A stretch of 64,000 bases of DNA from Flavobacteriales bacterium. GTDB lineage: Bacteria > Bacteroidota > Bacteroidia > Flavobacteriales_D > Crocinitomicaceae. The translations under genes were made by a program, and so were the position numbers. The stretch is from positions 1-64,000 of the forward strand of contig CANHSL010000004.1 in the NCBI GenBank assembly GCA_947463385.1, read 5' to 3'. Numbering within the stretch: the stretch's first letter is position 1; each line of letters opens with the position of its first letter. Of this stretch, positions 53,712 through 62,777 are shown one piece after another. The notes below the pieces were generated by a model. It was not told where the DNA came from and made no database searches. It saw only the letters and a program-made list of their open reading frames with translations.

Positions 53712-56555
53712 TTACCTTAAAAGGGTTACGTGACCTGTAAAAGCTTTACGCTCATCTCGATAGGGCGACTTAATCAAGATTTTCCATGTATACACGCCTT
53801 CTTGAATCGGTTTTCCATTCATCCGTTTTCCATCCCAACCAACCAAATGATTGTGATTCTCCCAAATAAGCTCTCCCCAGCGATCATAGATTAAACAGGT
53901 GAACTCGTATGGGTCAAAATCAGCGGTAATCACAGGAAACCACGTTTGATTGTATTCATTCCCATCCGGTGTAAAGGTGTTTGGAACATACAGGAGTTGT
54001 GTTTCAGTTAATGTAACAACACGATTGGTTGTATCCGTACATCCATTATCTGTGTATACAATTAATGTTACAAGATAATTGGCCGTAGTAGTATTAGGGA
54101 AGAAATGAATCGGCTCAAATTCAGTTGATGTTGTTCCATCGCCAAAGTCCCACGCGTAATAACTGCCACCAGCGCTTTGATTTATCATTGAACTGGTATT
54201 TTCCAAATCAGTAATATTCATCGGGCTAGGCTCAAAATCCGCTATCGGCAACACATAACTGCACAAGTAGTCAGAAATTAAAATATCCCATTCACAACCT
54301 AAAGCCGTTGTTAATGTAAGCCCTACATCGTAGCAGCCCGGACTATTGTACGTGTAAGAAATCGGTCCCGCTCCTGTTGCTGTAGCTCCGTTTCCAAAGC
54401 TCCATTCTGCCTGGGTAAATGGTGTGCCAGTAGATGTGTTATTCAGTGTAAACGAGAAAGGCGTGCAATCCGCTAATACGGGTGCGTTGAAAGATGGGTA
54501 GGCCGCGGGCTCAATGGTTAAATTCATATCGTCCGTACCAATACACCCATTGTTGTCTGTACCAATTACTGTATAGGTGGTATTAATTGTAGGGATGAAA
54601 TAGTCATTATTAAGAATACCATTGTCCCAAACATAGGTGCTTGCGCCTGAACCAGAAAGTAGGGTTGAATCACCTTCGCAAATCGATTGATCATTGCCTG
54701 CATTAACCACGGGATTTGCCCAAGTTGTCAAGATCATTTGATCGGTATCAATACATCCGTTGGCATCTGTTCCTGTTACGGTATACGTTACCACACCAAC
54801 GGGTGGGGTAAAGGGTTGCCCATCGATTAATCCATTATTCCATGAGTAACTTAATACTCCAGCTCCGGTAATAGTTACACTGGTACCGAAACACTCACTG
54901 ATGTCCGGACCCGCATCAACAACCGCTGCGGGATGAAGGGTAATGTAAATAGAATCAGTATTTATGCAACCATTTGCATCTGTTCCAATTACTGTTAGCA
55001 TTTCACTTGCTTGTGGAACATAGGGTGATCCATTTGCTGTTCCCGTTTCCCAACTATATGTTACGGCACCAGTTGCGTTGAGTGGAATGCTAAAACTTGG
55101 ACAAATCGTAGTGTCATTGCCAGCAAACACAAGTGGAAGCGGATGAATTGTTACGGATTGATACAAGGTGTCTGTGCATCCCCCCACGTTGGTGGCGGCC
55201 AAACCGAGTTGAAACGTTCCCGCTTGCTGATAGGTGTGCGATGCATTTGTAGTTATGTCATTTGCGCTCCCGTCACCCCATAACCACTGATAGGTAACCT
55301 GAGCAAGATTTGGGTCTTGGGTGTTATTTGTTGTATTAACAACATCAAAAACACAGGCGTCGTTGTAGGTAAAGTTAATGGTAGGAGGGGGCAGTACATT
55401 GATTGTTTGAGAAATGGTGTCGCTACAGCCGGCTTGCGTAAATACAATGTGTGTTACAGTATATGTTCCGGGATTAGCATATACGTGCGTCGGGTTTTGA
55501 TGTAATGCAGGGTTGTTTCCTGTTAACGTAGAATTATCACCGAAGTCCCAGAACCATGAGGCCGCGCCGCCATTGGCAAGGGTAACTCCATTTATGGAGG
55601 TTGGTAAAATGGTTGGGGTACTGTTAAATTGGGTTGGCGACCACGGGCAAGCTTGTGTAACAGTAAAGTTGTTATTTACAGTTGTTGGAATGGCTTGCGC
55701 TGTAAGTGATACCGTACAATTCCCTTGATTCGAAAAGGACTGCATGGTTACCGTATACGTTGGGGCTGCATTTGCAACAGGCACTGAAATTGACTGCGTG
55801 TTTTGTCCCGAACTCCAGTTATAACTTTGAAATCCGGCAGGACCAGAAATATTTATCGTGTTTGCGCCGAAACAATAATCTAAATCCAAGATCAAAGGCA
55901 TGCAATCTGCAACCACATATGCATAACCAAAATGCCCTGAATAATCGCAATCCTTCGTTGTAAATTCAACGGTTACTTGTTGACCGGTGTAAGCCGTAAG
56001 GTTTACCCCAACAATAGTCCAAGGGAGCCATTTTACCCCTCCGCAGGTTTGGAAATTTTGACCAGCCTGTCCAGCATACACCGTATAAACTCCACAATTA
56101 CCTCCAATTTGATTACCTGCTTGATCTAATAAACGCATTTGAAATACCGGCTGTGCATTTGGTGGATGACCCGGGTCCTCTAAAACACAGGCATATTTGT
56201 AGATGAAGAGTGCATTTTGAGGAGTCACCGTCATGGTGTATTTTAACTGTTCACCTTCTGCGCCTGTATTTGAATTTCCTAGCCGCGCAGATGAGGTGCT
56301 TCCGGGCGGTACAATTGGCAAGCCCCCGCATGAAAACGGATCTGTTCCAGCGCCCGTCATAATCGTATGTCTACCGGCAACAATACCCATACTCGCTGCT
56401 GGATTCGAGTAATTTCCTGTAAATCCTTGCCAATTCGTAAAATTACCCATGCTGAGGTTAGCATTCGGACATCCCGAATTGTTCTGTGCAATTGCATTGA
56501 ATTGCGCAAAAACTAGTATAAAAAACGAATAAAATATAGGGCGCAATGAGAGCAT
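53712..56555 (-). CDS. T9SS cargo with three Ig-like repeats, short paralogue
   Basis: Tandem paralogue of the previous gene, 947 residues from ATG 56555 (signal peptide in MLSLRPIFYSFFILVFAQ and on to FNAIAQ). It has the same domain order: N-terminal domain (CPNANLSMGNFTNWQGFTGN), Ig-like segment, two PKD domains (WDFGDNSTLTGNN, WLWGDGSAND), only three units of the 70-residue repeat, two PKD domains (WSFGNGATATG, WDFGDGTTSTE) and the type-B sorting tail (VPNTFTPDGNEYNQTW to HVTLLR). A longer in-frame start (TTG at 56600) would break the signal peptide. It lies 30 bases upstream of its paralogue and probably leads that unit. Confidence 0.88.
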   Translation of the reverse strand: MLSLRPIFYSFFILVFAQFNAIAQNNSGCPNANLSMGNFTNWQGFTGNYSNPAASMGIVAGRHTIMTGAGTDPFSCGGLPIVPPGSTSSARLGNSNTGAEGEQLKYTMTVTPQNALFIYKYACVLEDPGHPPNAQPVFQMRLLDQAGNQIGGNCGVYTVYAGQAGQNFQTCGGVKWLPWTIVGVNLTAYTGQQVTVEFTTKDCDYSGHFGYAYVVADCMPLILDLDYCFGANTINISGPAGFQSYNWSSGQNTQSISVPVANAAPTYTVTMQSFSNQGNCTVSLTAQAIPTTVNNNFTVTQACPWSPTQFNSTPTILPTSINGVTLANGGAASWFWDFGDNSTLTGNNPALHQNPTHVYANPGTYTVTHIVFTQAGCSDTISQTINVLPPPTINFTYNDACVFDVVNTTNNTQDPNLAQVTYQWLWGDGSANDITTNASHTYQQAGTFQLGLAATNVGGCTDTLYQSVTIHPLPLVFAGNDTTICPSFSIPLNATGAVTYSWETGTANGSPYVPQASEMLTVIGTDANGCINTDSIYITLHPAAVVDAGPDISECFGTSVTITGAGVLSYSWNNGLIDGQPFTPPVGVVTYTVTGTDANGCIDTDQMILTTWANPVVNAGNDQSICEGDSTLLSGSGASTYVWDNGILNNDYFIPTINTTYTVIGTDNNGCIGTDDMNLTIEPAAYPSFNAPVLADCTPFSFTLNNTSTGTPFTQAEWSFGNGATATGAGPISYTYNSPGCYDVGLTLTTALGCEWDILISDYLCSYVLPIADFEPSPMNITDLENTSSMINQSAGGSYYAWDFGDGTTSTEFEPIHFFPNTTTANYLVTLIVYTDNGCTDTTNRVVTLTETQLLYVPNTFTPDGNEYNQTWFPVITADFDPYEFTCLIYDRWGELIWENHNHLVGWDGKRMNGKPIQEGVYTWKILIKSPYRDERKAFTGHVTLLR
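54497..55130 (-). repeat. Three 70-residue units, one copy of the super-repeat
   Basis: Unit starts at 55130, 54920 and 54707 (spacings 210 and 213). By motif they are type A (SWETGTANGS), B (PPVGVVTYTVTGT) and C (TYVWDNGILN), matching the second half of the array in the neighbouring gene. Confidence 0.85.
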
Positions 56556-56737
56556 AGTAATTAGGTATTCAAAAATATATATTTTTTTTAGCTTGACCAA
56601 ACGATCTACCTTACGAAATGATTAAATTAAAGTTGCTTGATTATACATTAATAAGAAGTAAAATAACCATTAATTTAGTGTCACTTTAACACTTAGTATT
56701 TGTTGAAAAATATTCAGTTCACAACTTAAAATCTTGT

Positions 56738-56745
56738 TACATTTG
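56738..56745 (+). promoter_or_regulatory. -7 element of the gdhA promoter
   Basis: TACATTTG matches the -7 consensus and ends 24 bases before the gdhA ATG. The matching -33 is weak, so an activator may help. Confidence 0.5.
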
Positions 56746-56769
56746 TGAGCAAATTTTAAATTTAGTTTT

Positions 56770-58125
56770 ATGTCAAACAAATATCAAAAGGAAATAGATG
56801 CTTTCATGGAAAATGTGAAGGTTAACAATGGTCATGAGCCAGAATTCCTTCAAGCAGTTCACGAAGTAGCAGAAGCAATTATTCCGTTTACAGAAGTACA
56901 TACAAAGTATAAGGATGCGAAAATTCTCGAACGTATTATTGAGCCAGAACGAACGATTATATTCCGAGTTCCATGGTTAGATGATAATGGAAATGTGCAA
57001 GTGAATCGTGGATATCGTGTTGAATTTAACTCAGCCATCGGACCATATAAAGGAGGCTTGCGTTTTCACCCTTCAGTGAATCTTTCTATCCTTAAATTCT
57101 TAGGTTTTGAGCAAATTTTTAAGAATTCATTAACTACGCTTCCCATGGGTGGCGGTAAGGGAGGTTCTGATTTTGATCCAAAAGGAAAGTCTGACAATGA
57201 AGTGATGAAGTTTTGCCAATCGTTTATGACAGAACTTTCGCGTCACATTGGTGCAGACACGGATGTACCCGCAGGAGATATCGGTGTAGGTGGTAGAGAA
57301 ATTGGTTACATGTTCGGACAATACAAGCGAATTCGAAATGAGTTTACCGGCGTATTAACCGGAAAAGCTAGAAACTGGGGAGGTTCTTTGATTCGTCCAG
57401 AAGCTACAGGGTATGGTACCGTTTATTTTGCAAAAGAAATGCTTGCAACGAAAGGAGATTCTTTCAATGGAAAAACAGTTGTAGTTTCAGGTTCAGGAAA
57501 TGTAGCGCAGTTCGCATGCGAAAAGGCGACACAATTGGGCGCTAAGGTGGTAACACTTTCAGATTCTTCAGGTTATATCCATGATGCAGACGGCATCGAT
57601 GCTGAAAAATTAGCATTCGTTATGGAATTAAAGAATGTTAAACGTGGACGAATTGCAGAATACACTCAACGGTATCCGAACGCTAATTTTGTTGCAGGGA
57701 AACGTCCTTGGCAAGTAAAAGCAGACATCGCATTGCCATGTGCAACTCAAAATGAATTAAATGGTGAAGAGGCTAATGCACTTATTGCAAATGGCGTTAA
57801 ATGTGTTGCTGAAGGTGCCAATATGCCTTCAACTCCAGAAGCAATTTCTGCATTCCAAGCAGCAAATGTATTGTTTGCACCAGGTAAAGCATCCAATGCA
57901 GGTGGTGTAGCAACGTCAGGACTTGAAATGTCACAGAACTCTCTTAGATTATCTTGGTCGGCAGAGGAAGTTGATCAACGCTTGCATGGCATCATGGTTT
58001 CTATCCATGAAGCATGTGTGAAATATGGTAAAAAAGAAGACGGTAATGTGGATTACGTTAAGGGTGCAAATGTTGCCGGATTCGTGAAGGTAGCAGATGC
58101 TATGATCGACCAAGGCTTAGTTTAA
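56770..58125 (+). CDS. gdhA: NADP-specific glutamate dehydrogenase
   Basis: Interconverts glutamate and 2-oxoglutarate plus ammonia. The 451-residue protein is of the small hexameric type: [20 protein letters not shown], the catalytic-lysine motif [35 protein letters not shown], the coenzyme fold [17 protein letters not shown] and [14 protein letters not shown] near the C-terminus. The GSGNVA loop, with no Asp at the end of the second strand typical of NAD enzymes, suggests NADP. Single-gene unit, promoter upstream and a terminator at 58148-58172. Confidence 0.95.
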   Translation: MSNKYQKEIDAFMENVKVNNGHEPEFLQAVHEVAEAIIPFTEVHTKYKDAKILERIIEPERTIIFRVPWLDDNGNVQVNRGYRVEFNSAIGPYKGGLRFHPSVNLSILKFLGFEQIFKNSLTTLPMGGGKGGSDFDPKGKSDNEVMKFCQSFMTELSRHIGADTDVPAGDIGVGGREIGYMFGQYKRIRNEFTGVLTGKARNWGGSLIRPEATGYGTVYFAKEMLATKGDSFNGKTVVVSGSGNVAQFACEKATQLGAKVVTLSDSSGYIHDADGIDAEKLAFVMELKNVKRGRIAEYTQRYPNANFVAGKRPWQVKADIALPCATQNELNGEEANALIANGVKCVAEGANMPSTPEAISAFQAANVLFAPGKASNAGGVATSGLEMSQNSLRLSWSAEEVDQRLHGIMVSIHEACVKYGKKEDGNVDYVKGANVAGFVKVADAMIDQGLV

Positions 58126-58147
58126 GCCTCATTTTCTCAAAACTCTT

Positions 58148-58172
58148 AAAACCCACCTCGGTGGGTTTTTTT
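58148..58172 (+). terminator. Terminator of gdhA
   Basis: AAAACCCAC (58148-58156) pairs with GTGGGTTTT (58161-58169) around CTCG, followed by further T. It lies 22 bases past the gdhA stop. Confidence 0.88.
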
Positions 58173-58190
58173 ATTTGTTAATTTTGCAGC

Positions 58191-60191
58191 GTGGAAAAAT
58201 TACTAGACCAATTACATATTACGTATGATCGAAATGGCTTCGATAACGAAGAATTAATCAATATTTATAAGGCCATTCTCCTCCCGCGTATGATTGAAGA
58301 GAAGATGTTGGTCTTACTTCGACAAGGAAAAATAACCAAGTGGTTTTCTGGCTGGGGGCAAGAAGGGATTTCTGTAGGGTGCGCTTATGCACTGGAATCG
58401 GATGAGTATATCTTACCAATGCACCGAAATTTAGGGGTATTTACAACAAGAGAAATTCCCTTAAATCGCCTGTTCGCCCAATTCCAAGGTAAAATGTCAG
58501 GATTTACGAAAGGAAGAGACCGTTCGTTTCACTTTGGTTCTAACGAGCACCATTTGGTAGGAATGATTTCTCACCTCGGTCCGCAGTTAGGTATCGCAGA
58601 TGGGATTGCCTTAGCTCAAAAACTAAAGAAAAACAATAAAGCAACACTCGTATTCTCTGGAGATGGTGGGGCCTCAGAGGGAGATTTTCACGAGTCGTTA
58701 AATGTCGCCTCGGTTTGGGATTTACCCGTAATATTCTGTATCGAAAATAATGCGTGGGGTCTTTCCACACCATCAAACGAGCAATTTAAGTGCAAGCAAT
58801 TTATTGATAAAGGAATTGGATATGGCATGAATGCAATCCAAGTGGATGGCAATAATATTCTAGCAGTGATTCGGGCTATTCGAACGATTGCGGAAGAAAT
58901 TCGGGTGAATCCAACGCCCTATTTGGTGGAATTGATGTCTTTTAGAATGCGGGGTCATGAAGAGGCGTCAGGAACAAAATATTATCCAGAAGGTATTCAA
59001 GATAAATGGGCGCTTAAAGATCCTGTAGCAAATTTCGAATTGTTTCTACTTCAAGAAAAGGTGGTAAATGAAGAGCTTATCTCAAAAATTAAAGATGGGT
59101 TTAAAGCGGATATCCAACGTTCCTTTGATGAAGCTAACACGGAATCAGCCATTGTACCTTCCTTAACACAAGAACTTTCAGATTTGTATGCTGCTACCTC
59201 GACACAAGCCATTCCACCAACTGGGGAGTCTAAGGAACTTAGGTTCATTGATGCCATACAAGAAGGCTTGAGTCAAAGCATGGAAAGACATCCGAATCTT
59301 GTCCTTATGGGCCAAGACATTGCCGAGTATGGCGGGGCCTTTAAAGTAACCGAAGGATTTGTAGAGAAATTCGGGAAAGATCGCGTGCGAAATACTCCGT
59401 TGTGTGAGTCGGCTATTGTTGGGGCAGGATTAGGGCTATCTATTTCTGGAATGAAAGCCATGGTGGAGATGCAGTTTGCGGATTTCGTTACCTGTGGATT
59501 TAATCAAATCATAAATAATTTAGCTAAAATTCATTGGCGCTGGGGACAGCAAGCCGACGTAGTGGTTCGAATGCCAACGGGGGCCGGTACTGCAGCAGGT
59601 CCATTCCACTCGCAAAGCAACGAAGCTTGGTTTACACATACCCCGGGGTTAAAAGTGGTTTATCCTTCGAATCCATTTGATGCCAAAGGCTTATTGAATG
59701 CATCCATCGAAGATCCAAACCCCGTACTTTTCTTCGAACATAAAGCTCTTTATCGAAGCACAAAAGGGATGGTTCCTAGCGCGTATTATCAATTGGAAAT
59801 CGGTAAGGCAGCCGTTGCAAGCGAAGGAAAGCTAGCCAGTATTATAACGTATGGTTCAGGCGTGCACTGGGCCTTAGAATTAAAAGAGGAACGTGGCTTA
59901 GACGTTGAAATCATTGACTTAAGAACCCTTCTGCCTTTAGATACGGAGTGTATTTATAACTCAGTAAGAAAAACTGGTAAAGCATTGATTCTTCATGAGG
60001 ATTCCTTATTTGGAGGAATTGGAGGTGAGATTTCAGCCCTGATTAATGAGCATTGTTTTGAATCCTTAGATGCGCCGGTTAGAAGAGTTGGTTCCCTTGA
60101 TACGCCAGTACCTTTTGCCGTAGCCTTGGAAGAACAGTTTCTTCCTAAAAAACGGTTCGAAGAGACCTTGTTGGAATTAATTACCTATTGA
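58191..60191 (+). CDS. 2-oxoacid dehydrogenase E1, fused alpha-beta (branched-chain type)
   Basis: The thiamine-diphosphate decarboxylase of a 2-oxoacid dehydrogenase complex, here with both subunits in one 666-residue chain. The N-terminal alpha half (about 1-340) has LRQGKITKWFSGWGQEGISV, the TPP motif SGDGGASEGDFHESLNVAS and IENNAWGLSTP. The C-terminal beta half (about 345-666) has LMGQDIAEYGGAFKVTEGF, TPLCESAIVGAGLGLSISG and RMPTGAGTAAGPFHSQSNEA. Fused E1 enzymes of Bacteroidota usually serve branched-chain 2-oxo acids. It starts with GTG at 58191 and overlaps the convergent xerD by 7 bases. E2 is not in the window; an E3 is at 34619-36010. Confidence 0.92.
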   Translation: MEKLLDQLHITYDRNGFDNEELINIYKAILLPRMIEEKMLVLLRQGKITKWFSGWGQEGISVGCAYALESDEYILPMHRNLGVFTTREIPLNRLFAQFQGKMSGFTKGRDRSFHFGSNEHHLVGMISHLGPQLGIADGIALAQKLKKNNKATLVFSGDGGASEGDFHESLNVASVWDLPVIFCIENNAWGLSTPSNEQFKCKQFIDKGIGYGMNAIQVDGNNILAVIRAIRTIAEEIRVNPTPYLVELMSFRMRGHEEASGTKYYPEGIQDKWALKDPVANFELFLLQEKVVNEELISKIKDGFKADIQRSFDEANTESAIVPSLTQELSDLYAATSTQAIPPTGESKELRFIDAIQEGLSQSMERHPNLVLMGQDIAEYGGAFKVTEGFVEKFGKDRVRNTPLCESAIVGAGLGLSISGMKAMVEMQFADFVTCGFNQIINNLAKIHWRWGQQADVVVRMPTGAGTAAGPFHSQSNEAWFTHTPGLKVVYPSNPFDAKGLLNASIEDPNPVLFFEHKALYRSTKGMVPSAYYQLEIGKAAVASEGKLASIITYGSGVHWALELKEERGLDVEIIDLRTLLPLDTECIYNSVRKTGKALILHEDSLFGGIGGEISALINEHCFESLDAPVRRVGSLDTPVPFAVALEEQFLPKKRFEETLLELITY

Positions 60192-61084
60192 TGATTTCTT
60201 GGGTGAAAGGTTAATATAGCCTCCCGCAAAAAGCGTTGGTCCATATGGGTGTATATCTCGGTTGTCGTAATCGATTCATGTCCCAACATTTCTTGAATAG
60301 CCCGTAAATTCGCCCCGCCTTCCAATAGATGTGTAGCAAAGGAATGCCGAAACGTATGCGGAGAGATATTTTTTTGCAAGCCAATGGATTCCGCCAATTG
60401 TTTAATTATGGTGAAAATCATAACCCGTGTGAGACGTTTTCCCCTTCGATTTAAAAACACAATTTGCTCATCGCCTTTGTATATATCGAGTTGTTTACGT
60501 TGATTATCTACATACCAAGTAATCTCTTTTTCAACCGATTTACTCATTGGAACTAAACGTTCCTTGTTTCCTTTTCCAATTACTCGAATATACCCTTCGT
60601 CGTAAAATAAGTCCGATTGCTTCAGATTTACCAATTCACTGACACGGATACCACAACTGTATAAGGTTTCTAAAATCGCGCGGTTTCGATGCCCCTCGGG
60701 TTTTGATACGTCTATTGCCGCAATTAATGCATCAATCTCCTCCATATCGAGCACTTCGGGGAGTTTACGCCCGATTTTTGGTTGTTCCAACAGTTCGCTT
60801 GGGTCGTTTTGAATGAGTTGCTCAAGGAGTAAAAAACCGAAAAATTGTTTGATTCCCGAGATAATTCTTGCCTGTGTTCTTGCGCTTAACCCTAAATCAT
60901 ATAGAATGGAAACAAATTCTTTTAAGTCCTGATAAGAAATGCCAGTAGGGGATACCTTATTCGAAAGACAAAAATCACGTAATTTCATTAAGTCCTGTTG
61001 GTAGGCAAGACAAGAATTCTCAGAGAGCCCTTTTTCAATTCGGAGATAGGAAATGAATTGCTTCGTTAATTGCTCCCAGTTCAT
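60185..61084 (-). CDS. xerD: Tyrosine recombinase XerD
   Basis: Site-specific recombinase that resolves chromosome dimers at dif. The 299-residue length, N-terminal SAM-like domain (FISYLRIEKGLSENSCLAYQ) and C-terminal catalytic domain are standard. The catalytic set is complete: Arg in LYSCGIRVSEL, Lys in VIGKGNKERLVP, HTFRHSFATHLLEGG, His in MLGHESITTTEIYTH and the nucleophile Tyr in IYTH. The context is housekeeping (E1, aroQ), with no attachment site or phage genes, so this is the core recombinase and not a mobile-element integrase. Confidence 0.93.
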   Translation of the reverse strand: MNWEQLTKQFISYLRIEKGLSENSCLAYQQDLMKLRDFCLSNKVSPTGISYQDLKEFVSILYDLGLSARTQARIISGIKQFFGFLLLEQLIQNDPSELLEQPKIGRKLPEVLDMEEIDALIAAIDVSKPEGHRNRAILETLYSCGIRVSELVNLKQSDLFYDEGYIRVIGKGNKERLVPMSKSVEKEITWYVDNQRKQLDIYKGDEQIVFLNRRGKRLTRVMIFTIIKQLAESIGLQKNISPHTFRHSFATHLLEGGANLRAIQEMLGHESITTTEIYTHMDQRFLREAILTFHPRNHQ

Positions 61085-61174
61085 GGTTTAGATTAATTTA
61101 CACCAAGTGTATTGCGGTATTTCAAAGTTAGTAGAATAAGTGCATGAATTGTAAAATTCCCTTATTTTTACTGC

Positions 61175-61585
61175 ATGAAAGTTGCGATTGTTAATGGCCC
61201 AAATTTGAATCTTCTTGGCACCAGAGAACCTGAGGTTTATGGCAATCAATCGTTTGAAGAGTTTTTCGCTGAATTGACCCATGGATTTAAGGGAGAACTG
61301 TATTATTTTCAATCCAATATTGAAGGGGAATTAATTGATTTCTTGCAAAAATTTAAGGGAGATGGAATTCTGATCAATGCCGGAGGATATACACACACCA
61401 GCGTGGCTATTCGGGATTGTATCGCTGCAATTGAAACTCCAGTTATCGAAGTGCACATTTCGAATGTAGCGTCGAGGGAATCGTTCCGTCATGAATCCTT
61501 ATTAACTCCTGTTTGTATTGGCTTGGTGATGGGATTTGGCCTAGAAAGTTATCGCATGGCGCTTAGTTTTTTTACCACAGATTGA
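61175..61585 (+). CDS. aroQ: Type II 3-dehydroquinate dehydratase
   Basis: Removes water from 3-dehydroquinate in the shikimate pathway. The 136-residue dodecamer-type enzyme has the lid segment NGPNLNLLGTREPEVYG with the catalytic Tyr, LINAGGYTHTSVAIRDCI and EVHISNVASRESFRHES with the catalytic His and the binding Ser and Arg. Length is slightly below the usual 140-150 but all sites are there. It is divergent from xerD with a 90-base gap. Confidence 0.95.
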   Translation: MKVAIVNGPNLNLLGTREPEVYGNQSFEEFFAELTHGFKGELYYFQSNIEGELIDFLQKFKGDGILINAGGYTHTSVAIRDCIAAIETPVIEVHISNVASRESFRHESLLTPVCIGLVMGFGLESYRMALSFFTTD

Positions 61586-61629
61586 ACCCATTCAAGCATG
61601 GGGTGTACTCGAAGGCAAATTAAATAGCC

Positions 61630-62748
61630 ATGAAGTACATTTTCTTATCCATTTTCAGTTTACATCTTGTTTTTAGTTCCGTTGCGCAAACCGGAAAACG
61701 TAAAGTTCAACTCGTAATATTATTCGACACATCGAATAGTATGGATGGTCTACTTAACCAAGCTAAAGCCAAAATTTGGGCGATTGTTAATGAAGTTGCT
61801 GCCTTAACGTATAAAGGTGCTTCGCCAGATTTAGAAATTGCCATGTACGATTATGGGAATCAATCCCTAAGTATCAAGGATAATTACATTCGACAACAAT
61901 TGAATTTCACTAAAGATCTTGATTTGGTTTCTGAAAAACTGTTTGGATTAACAACCAATGGAGGAGATGAGTTTTGCGGTGCTGTAATTCAAAAATCATT
62001 AGCTGATTTAAGTTGGTCAGCAGATAATGGCGATTTAAAATTAATTTACATCGCAGGGAATGAGCCTTTCAACCAAGGACCTATTTCCTATAAAGAGTCT
62101 TGTGCTTTGGCAAAAACGAAAGGAGTTCTTATAAGTACAATATTCTGCGGTCCTTACGATGAGGGTGTTCGTACGTTTTGGCAAGATGGCGCTACCTGTT
62201 CTGGTGGGGATTTTTTCAATATCAACAGCGATCAAGCAATAACCTACATTTCCACACCCTACGATTCCCTAATTCAAACGAATAATGTTAAATTGAATGG
62301 CACCTATGTGTCTTATGGCTTTTCCGGTGCCGATAAAAAACTAAAACAATCGAAGCAAGACGATAATGCAAAGGACTTAAACGAAGCCGTAATGGTGGAA
62401 CGCGCAGTAGCTAAAGGAAGTACATATTATTGGAATGGAGATTGGGATTTAGTGGATGCTGTTGCCGCTGATTCTACGGTAATAACCAAGTTGAAAGCGG
62501 AAGACAGAACGGATGAATTAAAAGGTAAGACCGATGAAGAAATAAAAGTAATCGTTGCTGAAAAAAGTAAGGAACGAGAGCGCGTTCAAAAAGAAATTTC
62601 CGCGTTGAATCAAAAAAGACTCGCATACATTGAGGAACAATCCAAAAATAGCAACTCAAAACCAGATGATTTTGGAACCGCGGTTGCAAAAAGTATCCGA
62701 AAAAATGCAGTTCAACTTGGGTTTGATGAAGAGCGAAAAAATGAATGA
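61630..62748 (+). CDS. Secreted von Willebrand factor A-domain protein
   Basis: A 372-residue protein with signal peptide MKYIFLSIFSLHLVFSSVAQ and a VWA domain from about residue 24 with the MIDAS metal motif DTSNSMDG, the threonine-containing segment FGLTTNGGDEFCG and the strand LKLIYIAGNEPFNQGP. The C-terminal part (about 240-372) is helical, Lys- and Glu-rich and coiled-coil-like (EEIKVIVAEKSKERERVQKE). VWA proteins bind ligands or assemble complexes. There is no obvious partner; it is followed by a large membrane protein after about 30 bases on the same strand. Confidence 0.85.
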   Translation: MKYIFLSIFSLHLVFSSVAQTGKRKVQLVILFDTSNSMDGLLNQAKAKIWAIVNEVAALTYKGASPDLEIAMYDYGNQSLSIKDNYIRQQLNFTKDLDLVSEKLFGLTTNGGDEFCGAVIQKSLADLSWSADNGDLKLIYIAGNEPFNQGPISYKESCALAKTKGVLISTIFCGPYDEGVRTFWQDGATCSGGDFFNINSDQAITYISTPYDSLIQTNNVKLNGTYVSYGFSGADKKLKQSKQDDNAKDLNEAVMVERAVAKGSTYYWNGDWDLVDAVAADSTVITKLKAEDRTDELKGKTDEEIKVIVAEKSKERERVQKEISALNQKRLAYIEEQSKNSNSKPDDFGTAVAKSIRKNAVQLGFDEERKNE

Positions 62749-62777
62749 TATTCGGTATATTTGAAAAAAACATACGA

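Noticed and set aside
60185-61084. Tyrosine recombinase as a sign of a mobile element
   Set aside because: Sequence and length are those of XerD, with housekeeping neighbours and no flanking direct repeats or phage genes.
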